Source: a virus
IMG/VR virus record: IMGVR_UViG_3300037248_000049
Coordinates: 1-64,000 of that record
Length of the DNA stretch: 64,000 bases
Strand: one strand, 5' to 3'
In this document: in pieces, positions 13,273 through 20,570 of the stretch
Numbering within the stretch: the first letter of the stretch is position 1
How the letters are laid out: every line of letters begins with the position of its first letter
Notes under the pieces: model-generated
The model's database searches: none
What the model was told of the DNA's origin: nothing
Seen by the model: the letters and a program-made list of their open reading frames with translations, nothing else
Made by a program: the position numbers and the translations under genes

Positions 13273-13992
13273 ATGGATACCGACGCCTGCCGCCGCAGCG
13301 AAGAGTGTGGCGAGTTGTTCACCGCTCTGGCGAGCGTGCAGCAGACGCTCGAGAATGTCGAGCGCGACGCCGAGAACCCCGGCTTCAAGCGCGGCAACAA
13401 GCCCAGCACCTATGCCTCGCTCGGGGCGGTCCTGGACCTTGTGCGGCCGAAGCTCGCGGGCGCCGGGCTGTCCATCTGTCAGATGCCGGTGAACGGCGAC
13501 GGCAGCAACATCGGCGTCACGACGCTGCTTGGACACAAGAGCGGCCAGTGGATCGAGTCGACCCTCTATGTCGCGCCGCAGCAATTCACCGCGCAGGGGG
13601 CGGGCAGCGTGATCACCTACCTGCGCCGGTACGCGGCAATGGCGATGGTCGGGCTGGCGCCGGAGGACGACGACGGCAATGCCGCGTCCATCAATGCGCC
13701 GACGACGACACAAGCGCAGCCAGCTGTCCGGTCGCCACCATCGCGCCCCGGTGGCCCCGCAAGGCGCGCTCCGGTTGACGGGCCTTCCGAGGAGGAATTG
13801 GCGTGCGCGCGCGGCGCATGGAAGCGGCTGCACGACGCGATGGAGAAGGCGAAGCTGCCGAAGCTGATCGACGAGATTGTGGAAATCGGCGCCGACGACC
13901 TCGCCAAGATCAAGGCATCAAGCCCGGACGCCTATGACGGGCTGATCCAATTCTCCATCGCGCGCAAGAACGAGATGTTGTCCGCCGCATGA
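13273..13992 (+). CDS. erf: ERF-family single-strand annealing protein, 239 aa
   Basis: ERF signature segments: NKPSTYASLGAVLDLVRPKL (43-62), GVTTLLGHKSGQW (81-93) and AQGAGSVITYLRRYA then MAMVGLAPEDDDGNA (107-137). A Pro/Ala-rich linker precedes a helical C-terminal part. Anneals complementary single strands during phage recombination or genome circularisation. Two bases after the exonuclease gene, which is its probable partner. Confidence 0.92.
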   Translation: MDTDACRRSEECGELFTALASVQQTLENVERDAENPGFKRGNKPSTYASLGAVLDLVRPKLAGAGLSICQMPVNGDGSNIGVTTLLGHKSGQWIESTLYVAPQQFTAQGAGSVITYLRRYAAMAMVGLAPEDDDGNAASINAPTTTQAQPAVRSPPSRPGGPARRAPVDGPSEEELACARGAWKRLHDAMEKAKLPKLIDEIVEIGADDLAKIKASSPDAYDGLIQFSIARKNEMLSAA

Positions 13993-14465
13993 CCGCGATC
14001 GAAGCGACCTTCGTGGACCTGCGCACGGTGAAAACTAGGGCCGTGCTCCAGATCATCCTTGAATTGCCGTTGGAAAGGGCGGACGAGGCCCTACAGGCCC
14101 TCGGCGGCATTCCGCAGCCCGGCACCGACCGCTGGGTCGGGATCGCCCGCCTGACGCCGCCAGAAGCCCGCGCGGAGCCCGCACAGCCCCACAAAGACCT
14201 CGCCCGGTCGATGGCCGGCAAGGCGCGCTATGCCGCACAGACGCCCGGCGAGAGAGCCGTGGTGCGCGCTGGGGTGCTAGCGAAGGACGAGCGGTTCCAG
14301 GCGTGGCTTGTCAAGATGGGTCGGACAGATCAGGCAAACGAGCACGTCGCGGCGGACTGCATCCGGCGCGCATGTGGCTGTCGTGAGTCGCGCCGTGAGA
14401 TCGCAACCGATCCCGACTGTCTGCGGCGCTTCGAAGCGCTAGAAGCGGCGTACCAGAATTATTGA
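13989..14465 (+). CDS. Conserved phage protein of recombination cassette, 158 aa
   Basis: N-terminal FVDLRTVKTRAVLQIILELP and RADEALQALGGIP give a domain often found next to recombination genes in alphaproteobacterial prophages; function not established. C-terminal half has several Cys residues (DCIRRACGCRESRR). ATGA overlap with erf. Confidence 0.72.
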   Translation: MTAIEATFVDLRTVKTRAVLQIILELPLERADEALQALGGIPQPGTDRWVGIARLTPPEARAEPAQPHKDLARSMAGKARYAAQTPGERAVVRAGVLAKDERFQAWLVKMGRTDQANEHVAADCIRRACGCRESRREIATDPDCLRRFEALEAAYQNY

Positions 14466-14475
14466 GACGGGTACG

Positions 14476-14676
14476 ATGCTCTGTGAAACCTGCCGCGACC
14501 GTGGCGGCCCCATGGGTCCGGGATGGATCATGGAGCTCGGCGCGGACGAGAACGGCCGGCGCACCGTCACATACCGGCCGTGCCTCGAATGTATCGGAGG
14601 GACGGCAAACTGCTGCGGCGACGCAATAACTCAGGCCGGCAATCCTGAACCTTACGGGGAGAAAGCACATGACTGA
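14476..14676 (+). CDS. Small zinc-ribbon protein, 66 aa
   Basis: C-x2-C at residues 3-6 (CETC) pairs with C-x2-C at 36-39 (CLEC), plus NCCGD; a compact zinc ribbon. Unknown role. Confidence 0.7.
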   Translation: MLCETCRDRGGPMGPGWIMELGADENGRRTVTYRPCLECIGGTANCCGDAITQAGNPEPYGEKAHD

Positions 14677-14890
14677 CTTTGAAGGCCGCGCGCATTGGCT
14701 GATCGGCGAAGCGCACGCGAAGTGGGCCGAGCGTTTCCCGGACAGCAGCGAGCCCGTCGCGCCATGCTCGTCCCGCGACGACGAAATCGCCAAGCGGGTC
14801 GCCGAGGACTATTGGCATTATTTCCGCTGGTCGATCGCGCTGATAGCGGTCGCGTACCTGCTCGGCATGATAACGCCGTGGCTGGCGTGA
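14669..14890 (+). CDS. Small membrane protein, 73 aa
   Basis: Soluble 50-residue N-terminus (MTDFEGRAHWLIGEAHAKW) and a C-terminal membrane helix (SIALIAVAYLLGMITPWLA) ending at the last residue, i.e. tail-anchored topology. GGGGAGAAAG ribosome site. Unknown. Confidence 0.7.
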   Translation: MTDFEGRAHWLIGEAHAKWAERFPDSSEPVAPCSSRDDEIAKRVAEDYWHYFRWSIALIAVAYLLGMITPWLA

Positions 14891-14891
14891 G

Positions 14892-15110
14892 ATGGGCACA
14901 ACAGGAATGCCGTCACTAACCGGCATGACAAGCTGGCACGCCGGCCTTCGCTGCATGCAGGCGGATGATCCGGGCGCTTTCCCCGGTAAATTCGAGGTCG
15001 TCTTGCGGTTTGACGACCTGGCTGTCGTCAAGGCGTGGTGCGCCTGGATCATCATGACAAATGATGCGGCATGGCAGGGCGCCGAGATCGCCCGCGAGCG
15101 CGATGGCTGA
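14892..15110 (+). CDS. Hypothetical protein, 72 aa
   Basis: Starts one base after the previous stop. Contains FPGKFEVVLRFDDLAVVKAW; no motif recognised. Overlaps the excisionase-like gene. Confidence 0.6.
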   Translation: MGTTGMPSLTGMTSWHAGLRCMQADDPGAFPGKFEVVLRFDDLAVVKAWCAWIIMTNDAAWQGAEIARERDG

Positions 15111-15348
15111 ACGCTTCCTCCCGCGCGGGCTGACGCCCCGGCTCCTGTCGCGAGACGCCGCCTCTGCCTACTGCGGCATGTCGCCGACCCATTTTGACGA
15201 GCACGTCGCGCCATCCGTCCCGCCGCTCGTCCTGGGGCGGCGAAACCTTTGGGATGTGAGGGCCTTGGACCGCTGGCTTGACCAACGCTCCGGGCTCAGC
15301 GACGTTTTTGTTGCCGAGAACGCATGGTTGGAGAAATTGGGGCGATGA
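15103..15348 (+). CDS. Excisionase-like / MerR-type HTH protein, 81 aa
   Basis: MAERFLPRGLTPRLLSRDAA followed by YCGMSPTHFDEHVAP and LWDVRALDRWLDQRSG is the small winged-HTH pattern of AlpA/Xis-like proteins (HTH_17 type). The in-frame Met at 15061 is rejected in favour of ATG 15103, which overlaps the preceding gene in the usual manner. Two genes upstream of the integrase, so a recombination directionality factor is the best guess. Confidence 0.75.
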   Translation: MAERFLPRGLTPRLLSRDAASAYCGMSPTHFDEHVAPSVPPLVLGRRNLWDVRALDRWLDQRSGLSDVFVAENAWLEKLGR

Positions 15349-15641
15349 GTGACGACTGGCGGCCAATCGCTACAGCACCGCGAGATGGATCAATTTTGAT
15401 TCTGTATTTGGGGGAAGACATTGAACGAACCTACGTGTCTCCAAAGGAAGCCGCGCGTTATTGCCTCGGTTTCTTTGAGGTCGCCGATCCCGAATGGGGC
15501 CGTCGAGGCGAATGGCTATCCATTGAGAGCGCTGAGGAAACATGGGGATATGGGTCAGAACTAACCGGCCCAATGACGGATACTAGCTGCATTCCATGCA
15601 AGCCGACGCACTGGATGCCGCTGCCGGAACCGCCGAAGTGA
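15345..15641 (+). CDS. DUF551-like protein, 98 aa
   Basis: Begins MSDDWRPIATAPRDGSILIL and ends THWMPLPEPPK, the two ends of the DUF551 pattern seen in many phage early regions; function unknown. ATGA overlap with the excisionase-like gene; its TGA overlaps the integrase GTG. AT-richer than neighbours. Confidence 0.82.
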   Translation: MSDDWRPIATAPRDGSILILYLGEDIERTYVSPKEAARYCLGFFEVADPEWGRRGEWLSIESAEETWGYGSELTGPMTDTSCIPCKPTHWMPLPEPPK

Positions 15642-16696
15642 TCGTGCGCATTCGCGGCGTTAAGCGCGTTCGCTCGAAAGGGCGCACCTACTACTACCAC
15701 CGCGCTACCGGCACACGGATCACCGCGCCACCGCACTCCGCCGCGTTTGTCGCCGAGGTCCATCGGCTCGATAAGGCGACCGATAGCACTCTTATTTTGA
15801 CAAAGTCGCGGCTCCAATCGCGGACAGAGCCCTATAAACGCGGCTCGTGGGGCTCTCTGGTGGCGGCATACCGCGCCAGCCCGGAGTTCTCCCGCCTCGC
15901 TCCTCGCACCAAGAGCGATTACGGCAAGGTGCTCGACTACCTCGCAGCGCTCGACGACATGCCGCTTGTTCAACTCACGTCGGCAACCTGCCTCAAAATC
16001 CGCGATCGGGCCTTCGCGCAGCACAAACGCAGGTTCGGCAACTATGTCGTCCACATGCTCTCGGTCGTGCTCGGCTGGGGCAAGCCGCGCGGCTATGTCG
16101 CCGAGAACGCCGCGCTCGGTCTTCCGAAGATCGCCAAGCCGCGCGACGCACCCGAAGCGAACCGCGCCTGGTCGGACGATGAATGCGCCGCTGTGCTCGA
16201 CGCCGCGACCGGCGGGCTCAAGGTCGCGGTCGCGCTCGCCATGTGGGCTGGCCCGCGCGGCGAGGATGTCGTGCGGATGTCGTGGTCGGCGTATGACGGG
16301 CAGCATGTCGAGTGGCGCCAGGGCAAGACCGGCAACGCCGTATGGCTGCCGGCGGACTATCGGCTGCGGGAAATCCTCGATGCGACCCCGAGAGTGGCGA
16401 CGACCATCGTCACGGGCGCGTCAGGACGGCCGTGGAAGCCTGCCACGCTGCGGAAAGAGTTTCGGGCGCTGATCCTGCGGCTGCTGGCGGATGGCCTCGT
16501 GCGGCCCGGCATCACGTTCCATGGGATGCGCACGACGGCGGGGAAGAACCTCGGCGACCTCGGCGGCGACATTCGGGCGATCCAGGCGCGGCTGGGGCAC
16601 AGCTCGCCGAACATGGCGCTGCATTATAGCCGTGGGTCCGATCGGAAAGAGGCTGCCAAAAGGGCGGTGCATGTGCTGGAACGGAGGAAGAAGTGA
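15638..16696 (+). CDS. int: Tyrosine recombinase (phage integrase), 352 aa
   Basis: C-terminal catalytic domain has the full tyrosine-recombinase set: Arg207 in AGPRGED, Lys230 in QGKTGNAVW, His295 and Arg298 in FHGMRTT, His321 in RLGHSSP and the nucleophile Tyr330 in ALHYSRG. The N-terminal basic segment (VRIRGVKRVRSKGRTYYY) is a likely arm-binding part, and residues 60-150 form the core-binding domain. GTG 15638-15640 overlaps the previous TGA; the upstream ATG is less likely. The stop codon is immediately followed by tRNA-Arg, the probable attachment target. Confidence 0.95.
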   Translation: MIVRIRGVKRVRSKGRTYYYHRATGTRITAPPHSAAFVAEVHRLDKATDSTLILTKSRLQSRTEPYKRGSWGSLVAAYRASPEFSRLAPRTKSDYGKVLDYLAALDDMPLVQLTSATCLKIRDRAFAQHKRRFGNYVVHMLSVVLGWGKPRGYVAENAALGLPKIAKPRDAPEANRAWSDDECAAVLDAATGGLKVAVALAMWAGPRGEDVVRMSWSAYDGQHVEWRQGKTGNAVWLPADYRLREILDATPRVATTIVTGASGRPWKPATLRKEFRALILRLLADGLVRPGITFHGMRTTAGKNLGDLGGDIRAIQARLGHSSPNMALHYSRGSDRKEAAKRAVHVLERRKK

Positions 16697-16773
16697 GCAC
16701 CCGTAGCTCAATAGGACAGAGCGTCCGATTTCTAATCGGAAGGCTGAGGGTTCGAGTCCTTCCGGGTGCGCCA
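16697..16773 (+). tRNA. tRNA-Arg (anticodon TCT), CCA encoded
   Basis: Complete cloverleaf: acceptor GCACCCG/CGGGTGC, D-arm GCTC/GAGC, anticodon arm TCCGA-TTTCTAA-TCGGA (anticodon TCT, reads AGA), T-arm GAGGG/CCTTC with loop TTCGAGT, discriminator G, CCA at 16771-16773. The first base follows the integrase stop codon with no gap. It may be the attP/attB tRNA (integrases commonly use tRNA 3' ends), a phage-carried tRNA for the AGA codon, or both. Confidence 0.95.
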
Positions 16774-16990
16774 CCCTGGAAAACGGTTTTCCAAAAATTC
16801 CGGTATATCCGCAGACTTTTCCAAAGTTGCAGAAATGCCACCTTGCAAATCAACACGGAAGAGAATGGGGTCCGGTGACCCCCACGGTCTTCAAATCCGA
16901 GCGGCATTTCCGGTTTCCGCGCTCGGAATGACCAGTTTTCCAAGAATTTCGTCACCCTGCTATCATGGGCTTCACCCTGATATGGAAAAC
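16697..16990. other. Candidate attP region with repeated TTTTCCA motifs
   Basis: After the tRNA, 287 bases to 17060 carry no convincing gene. TTTTCCA or its complement recurs at 16778-16792 (perfect palindrome GGAAAAC-G-GTTTTCC), 16817-16823, 16935-16942 and 16983-16990. CACCCTG recurs beside several of these. The hairpin GGGGTC-CGGT-GACCCC lies at 16867-16882. Repeated short sites next to an integrase and tRNA are typical of integrase arm sites (inference). Confidence 0.5.
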
Positions 16991-17060
16991 CCGAACGCGA
17001 AACCTGATTTCCCTGCGGTCGACGGCAACCAGGATGCGGACGCGAACTTTCGGTTGAGAG

Positions 17061-17399
17061 TCAGCCATTTTTCTCCCCAGTCGGCGCGTTCGGATTCGCT
17101 ACCCCGACTAAATTGCCGAGCTGAAAAATGGCCGCGGCTAGCCGCGGATGATTCTTGACAAGAATATTATCTGGATCATCCCCGCCGCCGTAGCGTAACC
17201 ACGTCACGCGCTGAGCTGCTACAGTGAGGTCGCGGAGATCGCGCATATAAAGCGCGATTCTCCGGTAATCATTGAAAAGCCGCAGGAAATTTTCTGGGTC
17301 ATTGACCGCTGACCAATCATCGGCGTGCCAATTACCTTGCTCTAGCCGCGGCTTGTGGGTCGTCGGCTTGGCGTCGTTCGCCTTGGCGTTGTCAGGCAT
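17061..17399 (-). CDS. Hypothetical protein, 112 aa
   Basis: Soluble protein beginning MPDNAKANDAKPTTHKP with GGAGGA 7 bases upstream of the ATG. Middle part LRLFNDYRRIALYMRDLRDL is helical. ATG overlaps the stop of the upstream micro-gene. Last gene of the lysis-side operon; function unknown. Confidence 0.72.
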   Translation of the reverse strand: MPDNAKANDAKPTTHKPRLEQGNWHADDWSAVNDPENFLRLFNDYRRIALYMRDLRDLTVAAQRVTWLRYGGGDDPDNILVKNHPRLAAAIFQLGNLVGVANPNAPTGEKNG

Positions 17400-17544
17400 T
17401 CGCGATCCTCCGAACAAGACGATAGGCACTCCATCCGACAAGGCCCCAAAACATGATCGGGCAGACCATAAGGGCTAGGCCAACCCAGGCCGGAACCTCG
17501 ATCCCGCCTTGTAGCGTCATCTTCTGATCAGGATTGGTCGGCAT
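17392..17544 (-). CDS. Small membrane protein, 50 aa
   Basis: MPTNPDQKMTLQGGIEVPAW then one membrane helix (VGLALMVCPIMFWGLVGW) and a basic tail YRLVRRIANA, i.e. N-out/C-in by the positive-inside rule. Stop overlaps the next gene's ATG. Size and topology would suit a holin-like or accessory lysis protein, but nothing proves it. Confidence 0.65.
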   Translation of the reverse strand: MPTNPDQKMTLQGGIEVPAWVGLALMVCPIMFWGLVGWSAYRLVRRIANA

Positions 17545-17547
17545 CAC

Positions 17548-17799
17548 TCAGTCTCCAATGGCCGGAGTGGCACCGAAGTAAATGCCGTGTTGGTAGAACC
17601 CGGTGGCAAATGGTATTACGATCCAGCCTGGCGGAAATATCGCTACAAACGCTGCCATCCCTTGATTGCCGCGAACCATGCTGGCATCGCATACGTCTTG
17701 CCACCGATGATGACAGCTCCAATCCAAATCGGCATTAGCCGCCCCGAACGTGGTTATCACGCCAATAGCATAAGCGACGCCGACGATCCGGAGTCTCAT
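17548..17799 (-). CDS. Membrane or secreted protein, 83 aa
   Basis: N-terminal hydrophobic segment (MRLRIVGVAYAIGVITTFGA) that could be a signal peptide cleaved after ANA, and a second hydrophobic stretch (MAAFVAIFPPGWIVIPFATG). Three Cys-containing positions between them (WSCHHRWQDVCD). Ends 3 bases before the next gene's ATG. Unknown. Confidence 0.65.
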   Translation of the reverse strand: MRLRIVGVAYAIGVITTFGAANADLDWSCHHRWQDVCDASMVRGNQGMAAFVAIFPPGWIVIPFATGFYQHGIYFGATPAIGD

Positions 17800-17860
17800 T
17801 GCCGCGCTTCTCGCGGAGCCCCAGACAACCAACGAGGTATGTCGGCCACGATTCCTCATG

Positions 17861-18061
17861 TCACTTCTCCTCGATTGGTCGGTAATCCACCACGGCGATT
17901 AGACCGAGAGCGCGGAGCAATTTCTCCCCAGGATTCCGGTTGCCGCGCAGCACCTCGTTGACGTAGGTCTGCGCTAGGCCATGCTCGCGCGCCCACGCCG
18001 CCTGCGACCCCGCCTGGGCGCAGCGCGATCGGAGCAGGTGGATCACTTCGGACAGTTCCAT
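17861..18061 (-). CDS. XRE-family HTH protein, 66 aa
   Basis: ELSEVIHLLRSRCAQAGSQA then WAREHGLAQTYVNEVLRGN is a typical HTH; NPGEKLLRALGL completes the domain. Single-domain regulator, perhaps controlling the nearby lysis or tRNA region. Frame starts GTGATG; ATG 18061 used. Confidence 0.78.
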   Translation of the reverse strand: MELSEVIHLLRSRCAQAGSQAAWAREHGLAQTYVNEVLRGNRNPGEKLLRALGLIAVVDYRPIEEK

Positions 18062-18074
18062 CACATGGAGCGTT

Positions 18075-18299
18075 TCATTCGTGTCCTAGCCAATCGGGCA
18101 ATCCTTGCAGCATATAGCGCACCATCTCGGTAGCTTGTTCGGCGTCAAAGAGATTGGTTCCTGTCGGCCAATCGTGATCAGCCGGCGGGTGCGCATAATT
18201 CGGCCGCCGGTAGCTGATCCCGTTGTCGGGATTCCACGGCTGCGGCAATCGCCAGCCGAGAAAACGATCAACCATGTGTTTGATCTGATCTTCGGTCAT
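18075..18299 (-). CDS. Hypothetical protein, 74 aa
   Basis: MTEDQIKHMVDRFLGWRLPQ, then SYRRPNYAHPPADHDWPTG and a helical end. This pattern (W.P... ISF..) recurs in small alphaproteobacterial phage proteins of unknown function. GAGGAA ribosome site; ATGA overlap with the next upstream gene. Confidence 0.75.
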   Translation of the reverse strand: MTEDQIKHMVDRFLGWRLPQPWNPDNGISYRRPNYAHPPADHDWPTGTNLFDAEQATEMVRYMLQGLPDWLGHE

Positions 18300-18484
18300 C
18301 AATCGTTCCTCGCATGTGGGTAGCCGCAGTTGCCGGGACGCCCCGGTGTCGGACAAAGGTCAGGCCGCGCGCCGTCCTTGCACTTCCAACAGTTGTGTTG
18401 AGCGAAGATACCGGGGCGTGAATAATCGGGGTCACGAGGATCGATTTTATGAGCCTCGTTAGCGCTGTCTTTTGCGTCAGTCAT
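18299..18484 (-). CDS. Small Cys-rich protein, 61 aa
   Basis: C-terminal half contains NCWKCKDGA, LCPTPG and NCGYPHARND: four cysteines and a His that could bind zinc. First gene behind the leftward promoter at 18518-18546. ATG at 18484 is preferred over an upstream Met that lies before the promoter. Confidence 0.75.
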   Translation of the reverse strand: MTDAKDSANEAHKIDPRDPDYSRPGIFAQHNCWKCKDGARPDLCPTPGRPGNCGYPHARND

Positions 18485-18517
18485 ACGGCGATCTCCCGCT
18501 TGGTGTGCGTCGCCGTC

Positions 18518-18546
18518 TACATAGCGCGGTTTGGGGTTGACAGCAA
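18518..18546 (-). promoter_or_regulatory. Leftward sigma70-type promoter
   Basis: On the minus strand TTGCTG (18541-18546), 17-bp spacer, TATGTA (18518-18523). It points at the gene starting at 18484. Its -35 overlaps the -35 of the rightward tRNA promoter, so the two may compete. Confidence 0.6.
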
Positions 18547-18566
18547 GGGGGAGGACCAACTATGAT
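18537..18566 (+). promoter_or_regulatory. Rightward sigma70-type promoter for tRNA-Arg(CCG)
   Basis: TTGACA at 18537-18542, 18-bp spacer, TATGAT at 18561-18566. Transcription should start about 18573, just before the tRNA at 18577. Strong match to consensus. Confidence 0.7.
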
Positions 18567-18576
18567 CGTGACATTC

Positions 18577-18653
18577 GGCCCCGTAGCTCAATTGGATAGA
18601 GCGCCGGTTTCCGGAACCGGAGGTTCTGGGTTCAACTCCTGGCGGGGTCGCCA
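18577..18653 (+). tRNA. tRNA-Arg (anticodon CCG), CCA encoded
   Basis: Cloverleaf: acceptor GGCCCCG/CGGGGTC (one G-U pair), D-arm GCTC/GAGC, anticodon arm CCGGT-TTCCGGA-ACCGG (anticodon CCG, reads CGG), T-arm CTGGG/CCTGG with two wobble pairs and an unusual T-loop TTCAACT, discriminator G, CCA at 18651-18653. Lies alone on the plus strand inside a minus-strand operon, behind its own promoter. The weakened T-arm hints at a phage-evolved tRNA. Confidence 0.93.
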
Positions 18654-18840
18654 GTCCCGTAGAAAGGTAGCGCCGGTCAGCATGCGCCAGAGTGCCAGGC
18701 AAAGCGGCCTCGCCAGCCACCCCACCGAGGAGGGGATATCAGCGAACAGCCATTGTCTCCGCTGGCTACGGAGCTACTCGGGGCTGTTCAGCATCTTCGG
18801 GCTCTGGTGCATGCTGATTAGCTAGCCGAGGATAGCGACA

Positions 18841-19104
18841 ATGGAATTTCTGGACAAACGTGGGACAATTAAGTTGCAGGTCATGCTGCCGCTGATGATC
18901 CTGCCAGCAATCGGCGGGATGTCCTATGGTGCGGCGCTATCCGTTGGGCCGGCGCTCGGTCTGTTCTTTCTCTGTTTTCTGTGTTTCATAAGTCTGATGG
19001 TGGCGGTAATGAACCACGATGAGATTCAAAAACTGAAAGAAGATAATGCCCGCCTACGCGATGCCGTGCTGGCCGTGTCAGTCGGTCCGGGCGATCAGTT
19101 GTGA
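18841..19104 (+). CDS. Two-helix membrane protein with coiled-coil tail, 87 aa
   Basis: Two membrane helices (VMLPLMILPAIGGMSYGAAL and ALGLFFLCFLCFISLMVAV) then a charged coiled coil (HDEIQKLKEDNARLRDAVL). Ribosome site GAGGA before the ATG. On the plus strand downstream of the tRNA promoter, so possibly co-transcribed with the tRNA. Holin-like topology but no family match. Confidence 0.72.
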   Translation: MEFLDKRGTIKLQVMLPLMILPAIGGMSYGAALSVGPALGLFFLCFLCFISLMVAVMNHDEIQKLKEDNARLRDAVLAVSVGPGDQL

Positions 19105-19178
19105 GCCATGCCGCGATACAGTTTTACGCGATTGCTGATCGTCTGCTTGGCGTCGTCAGCCATCTTGTCTTTCGTCAC
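19095..19178 (-). CDS. Possible 27-aa micro-gene
   Basis: GTG at 19176-19178 overlaps the stop of the upstream membrane-protein gene (GTGA) and opens a 27-codon frame (TKDKMADDAKQTISNRVKLY ...). It overlaps the 3' end of the plus-strand gene by 10 bases. Only the coupling argues for it. Confidence 0.3.
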   Translation of the reverse strand: MTKDKMADDAKQTISNRVKLYRGMAHN

Positions 19179-19405
19179 TGACCGGCCTGACGCTGGTTGA
19201 TCGGCACGACGGCTCCGGTGCGCTGCTGCGGGTCAACCTGCCCCGGCGGGTGCGTGAACAGCCCCGCAAGGCCGGTGAACACCGCCCCGGCCGCCGTCAG
19301 GTAGCCGGCGTAGTATCCCGGCACGACCGGCGCAAATCCGCTGGCGACCAGCGCCAAGGCCAGGAAGGCCATCGCCAGGGAGCGCATCCAATTGGATGTC
19401 GTCAT
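19175..19405 (-). CDS. Small membrane protein, holin-like, 76 aa
   Basis: Two hydrophobic segments (MRSLAMAFLALALVASGFAP and YLTAAGAVFTGLAGLF) separated by a short PVVPGYYAG turn, then a polar Pro/Gln-rich C-terminus. Size and two-helix hairpin topology suit a class II holin. Position in the lysis region agrees, but sequence alone does not prove it. Confidence 0.65.
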   Translation of the reverse strand: MTTSNWMRSLAMAFLALALVASGFAPVVPGYYAGYLTAAGAVFTGLAGLFTHPPGQVDPQQRTGAVVPINQRQAGQ

Positions 19406-19460
19406 TCAGTCCGATCCGCGAATCGGAAGGCGCGACCCGCCCCGGCCGCGCCTCGCCGGA

Positions 19461-20180
19461 TCACATGCCGCTCGTTTCGTTGTACTGCATCGGCGCCACA
19501 AAGGTCGTCGGGGGCGGCGTGACGACGGCGGCCGTGATGTTCACCGTCAGCGGCGAGCCGACGATCGCGGGCTGAACGCCGGCCGGGTCGGTCCAGGTCG
19601 CGAACAGCGTAACCGATTCGGTCGGGGCCGATGCGCCGGCCGTAAAGGTGAACGTGACGCCGTCGGAAGCGAGCGCCACCGAGAGGTCGGACGGGCTCGC
19701 TTCGCTGAGCGGCATCGACCAGGTGATTTGCGAGCCGGGAAAGACCTGCGGCGTCGGAGACGAATCTTCGCACTGAACCCCGTCCGACGACCCGCCGGCG
19801 GTGAGGTTGATGCTCGTAACGACAGACATGGCGGCTGCACTCCAATATTGCAGTGGCGGGGAGAACGGGATTGTCGGGTTGACCTCCGATTCGATCAACG
19901 TCAGCTCGGCGCTGATTGCGTCCAGCTCCGAATTGACGGTGGCGAACTGGCTGTTCAAAAGTGCTGTCAGGGTCGCGGCAGTGGTGGTGACGAGCTGGCT
20001 CAGGGCGGCTATCGCCGCCTTGATGGCGGCAGTGTCGCTTTGCAGGTCGGCGATTACGCTGCCCTGGCTCTTCTGGTTGTTGATGACGACGTTGATGTTC
20101 TCGACGATCTGCACGATGTCGGAATTGGTAGCCGTTTGGGCGACTGCCGCATCAGCGTGGTGGTGGAACGGAGTGTGCAT
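19461..20180 (-). CDS. Virion or envelope-associated protein with coiled coil and Ig-like domain, 239 aa
   Basis: Residues 20-100 are a long coiled coil (VENINVVINNQKSQGSVIAD; heptad Leu/Ile/Val). Residues about 115-220 look like an Ig-like beta sandwich (GVTFTFTAGASAPTESVTLF; PLTVNITAAVV), and the C-terminus is Pro-rich. Composite trimeric fibre or adhesion-module architecture. No signal peptide, unlike the downstream fibre cluster. Confidence 0.7.
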   Translation of the reverse strand: MHTPFHHHADAAVAQTATNSDIVQIVENINVVINNQKSQGSVIADLQSDTAAIKAAIAALSQLVTTTAATLTALLNSQFATVNSELDAISAELTLIESEVNPTIPFSPPLQYWSAAAMSVVTSINLTAGGSSDGVQCEDSSPTPQVFPGSQITWSMPLSEASPSDLSVALASDGVTFTFTAGASAPTESVTLFATWTDPAGVQPAIVGSPLTVNITAAVVTPPPTTFVAPMQYNETSGM

Positions 20181-20212
20181 GGGGCTATTGTAGCACGAGC
20201 CGGGCCATTGGG

Positions 20213-20503
20213 CTATTGGAGGTTTTTACCGGGATCGCGGTCGCCCTTCTGCTCGATCGTTTTCCGCTTTGCCCTCACGGCGTCGTCCAGAGCGTGCAGC
20301 GCCCTCGTGATATGGTGGTCGCGCACCACTCTGCGACTGGCGTGGTAGTGATGCGCCGGCGGGGGCAACAGGATGATTGGGGCGGGCTCTGGTGGAGGCG
20401 GCGCTACAGGCGGGGTCGCCGCAGTGCAGCCGCCGAGCAACAGCAGGGTGGTCACGGCCCTAATCTTTGCGCCGCAGCAATTTGATAAATCTCCAAATTT
20501 CAT
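20213..20503 (-). CDS. Pro-rich lipoprotein, o-spanin (Rz1)-like, 96 aa
   Basis: Lipoprotein signal with basic n-region (GAKIRAVTTLLLLGGC; lipobox LGGC, Cys26), followed by a Pro-rich mature part (TPPVAPPPPEPAPIILLPPP), as in outer-membrane spanin subunits. The start at 20503 lies inside the upstream micro-gene, an Rz/Rz1-style overlap. A GTG at 20455 is possible but would leave no basic n-region. Predicted outer-membrane lysis protein. Confidence 0.7.
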   Translation of the reverse strand: MKFGDLSNCCGAKIRAVTTLLLLGGCTAATPPVAPPPPEPAPIILLPPPAHHYHASRRVVRDHHITRALHALDDAVRAKRKTIEQKGDRDPGKNLQ

Positions 20504-20570
20504 CTGCCACCCAAAGAGCTAGCGCTAAATCTATCAGCACATAAGCAATGATTTGGATGTCATTCATCAT
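20460..20570 (-). CDS. 36-aa membrane peptide
   Basis: MMNDIQIIAYVLIDLALALW then VADEIWRFIKLLRRKD: one membrane helix with a basic C-terminus. Start codons overlap the stop of the spanin-like gene (ATGATGA). The lipoprotein gene starts within it. Possibly a lysis-accessory peptide. Confidence 0.6.
   Translation of the reverse strand: MMNDIQIIAYVLIDLALALWVADEIWRFIKLLRRKD

Noticed and set aside
16778-16792. GGAAAACGGTTTTCC as a transcription terminator
   Set aside because: Loop of one base cannot form a hairpin of this kind and the motif halves recur as single copies, so protein binding sites fit better.
16766-17158. 130-codon plus-strand frame after the tRNA
   Set aside because: Begins inside the tRNA 3' end, runs through the candidate attP repeats and into the antisense of the gene at 17061.
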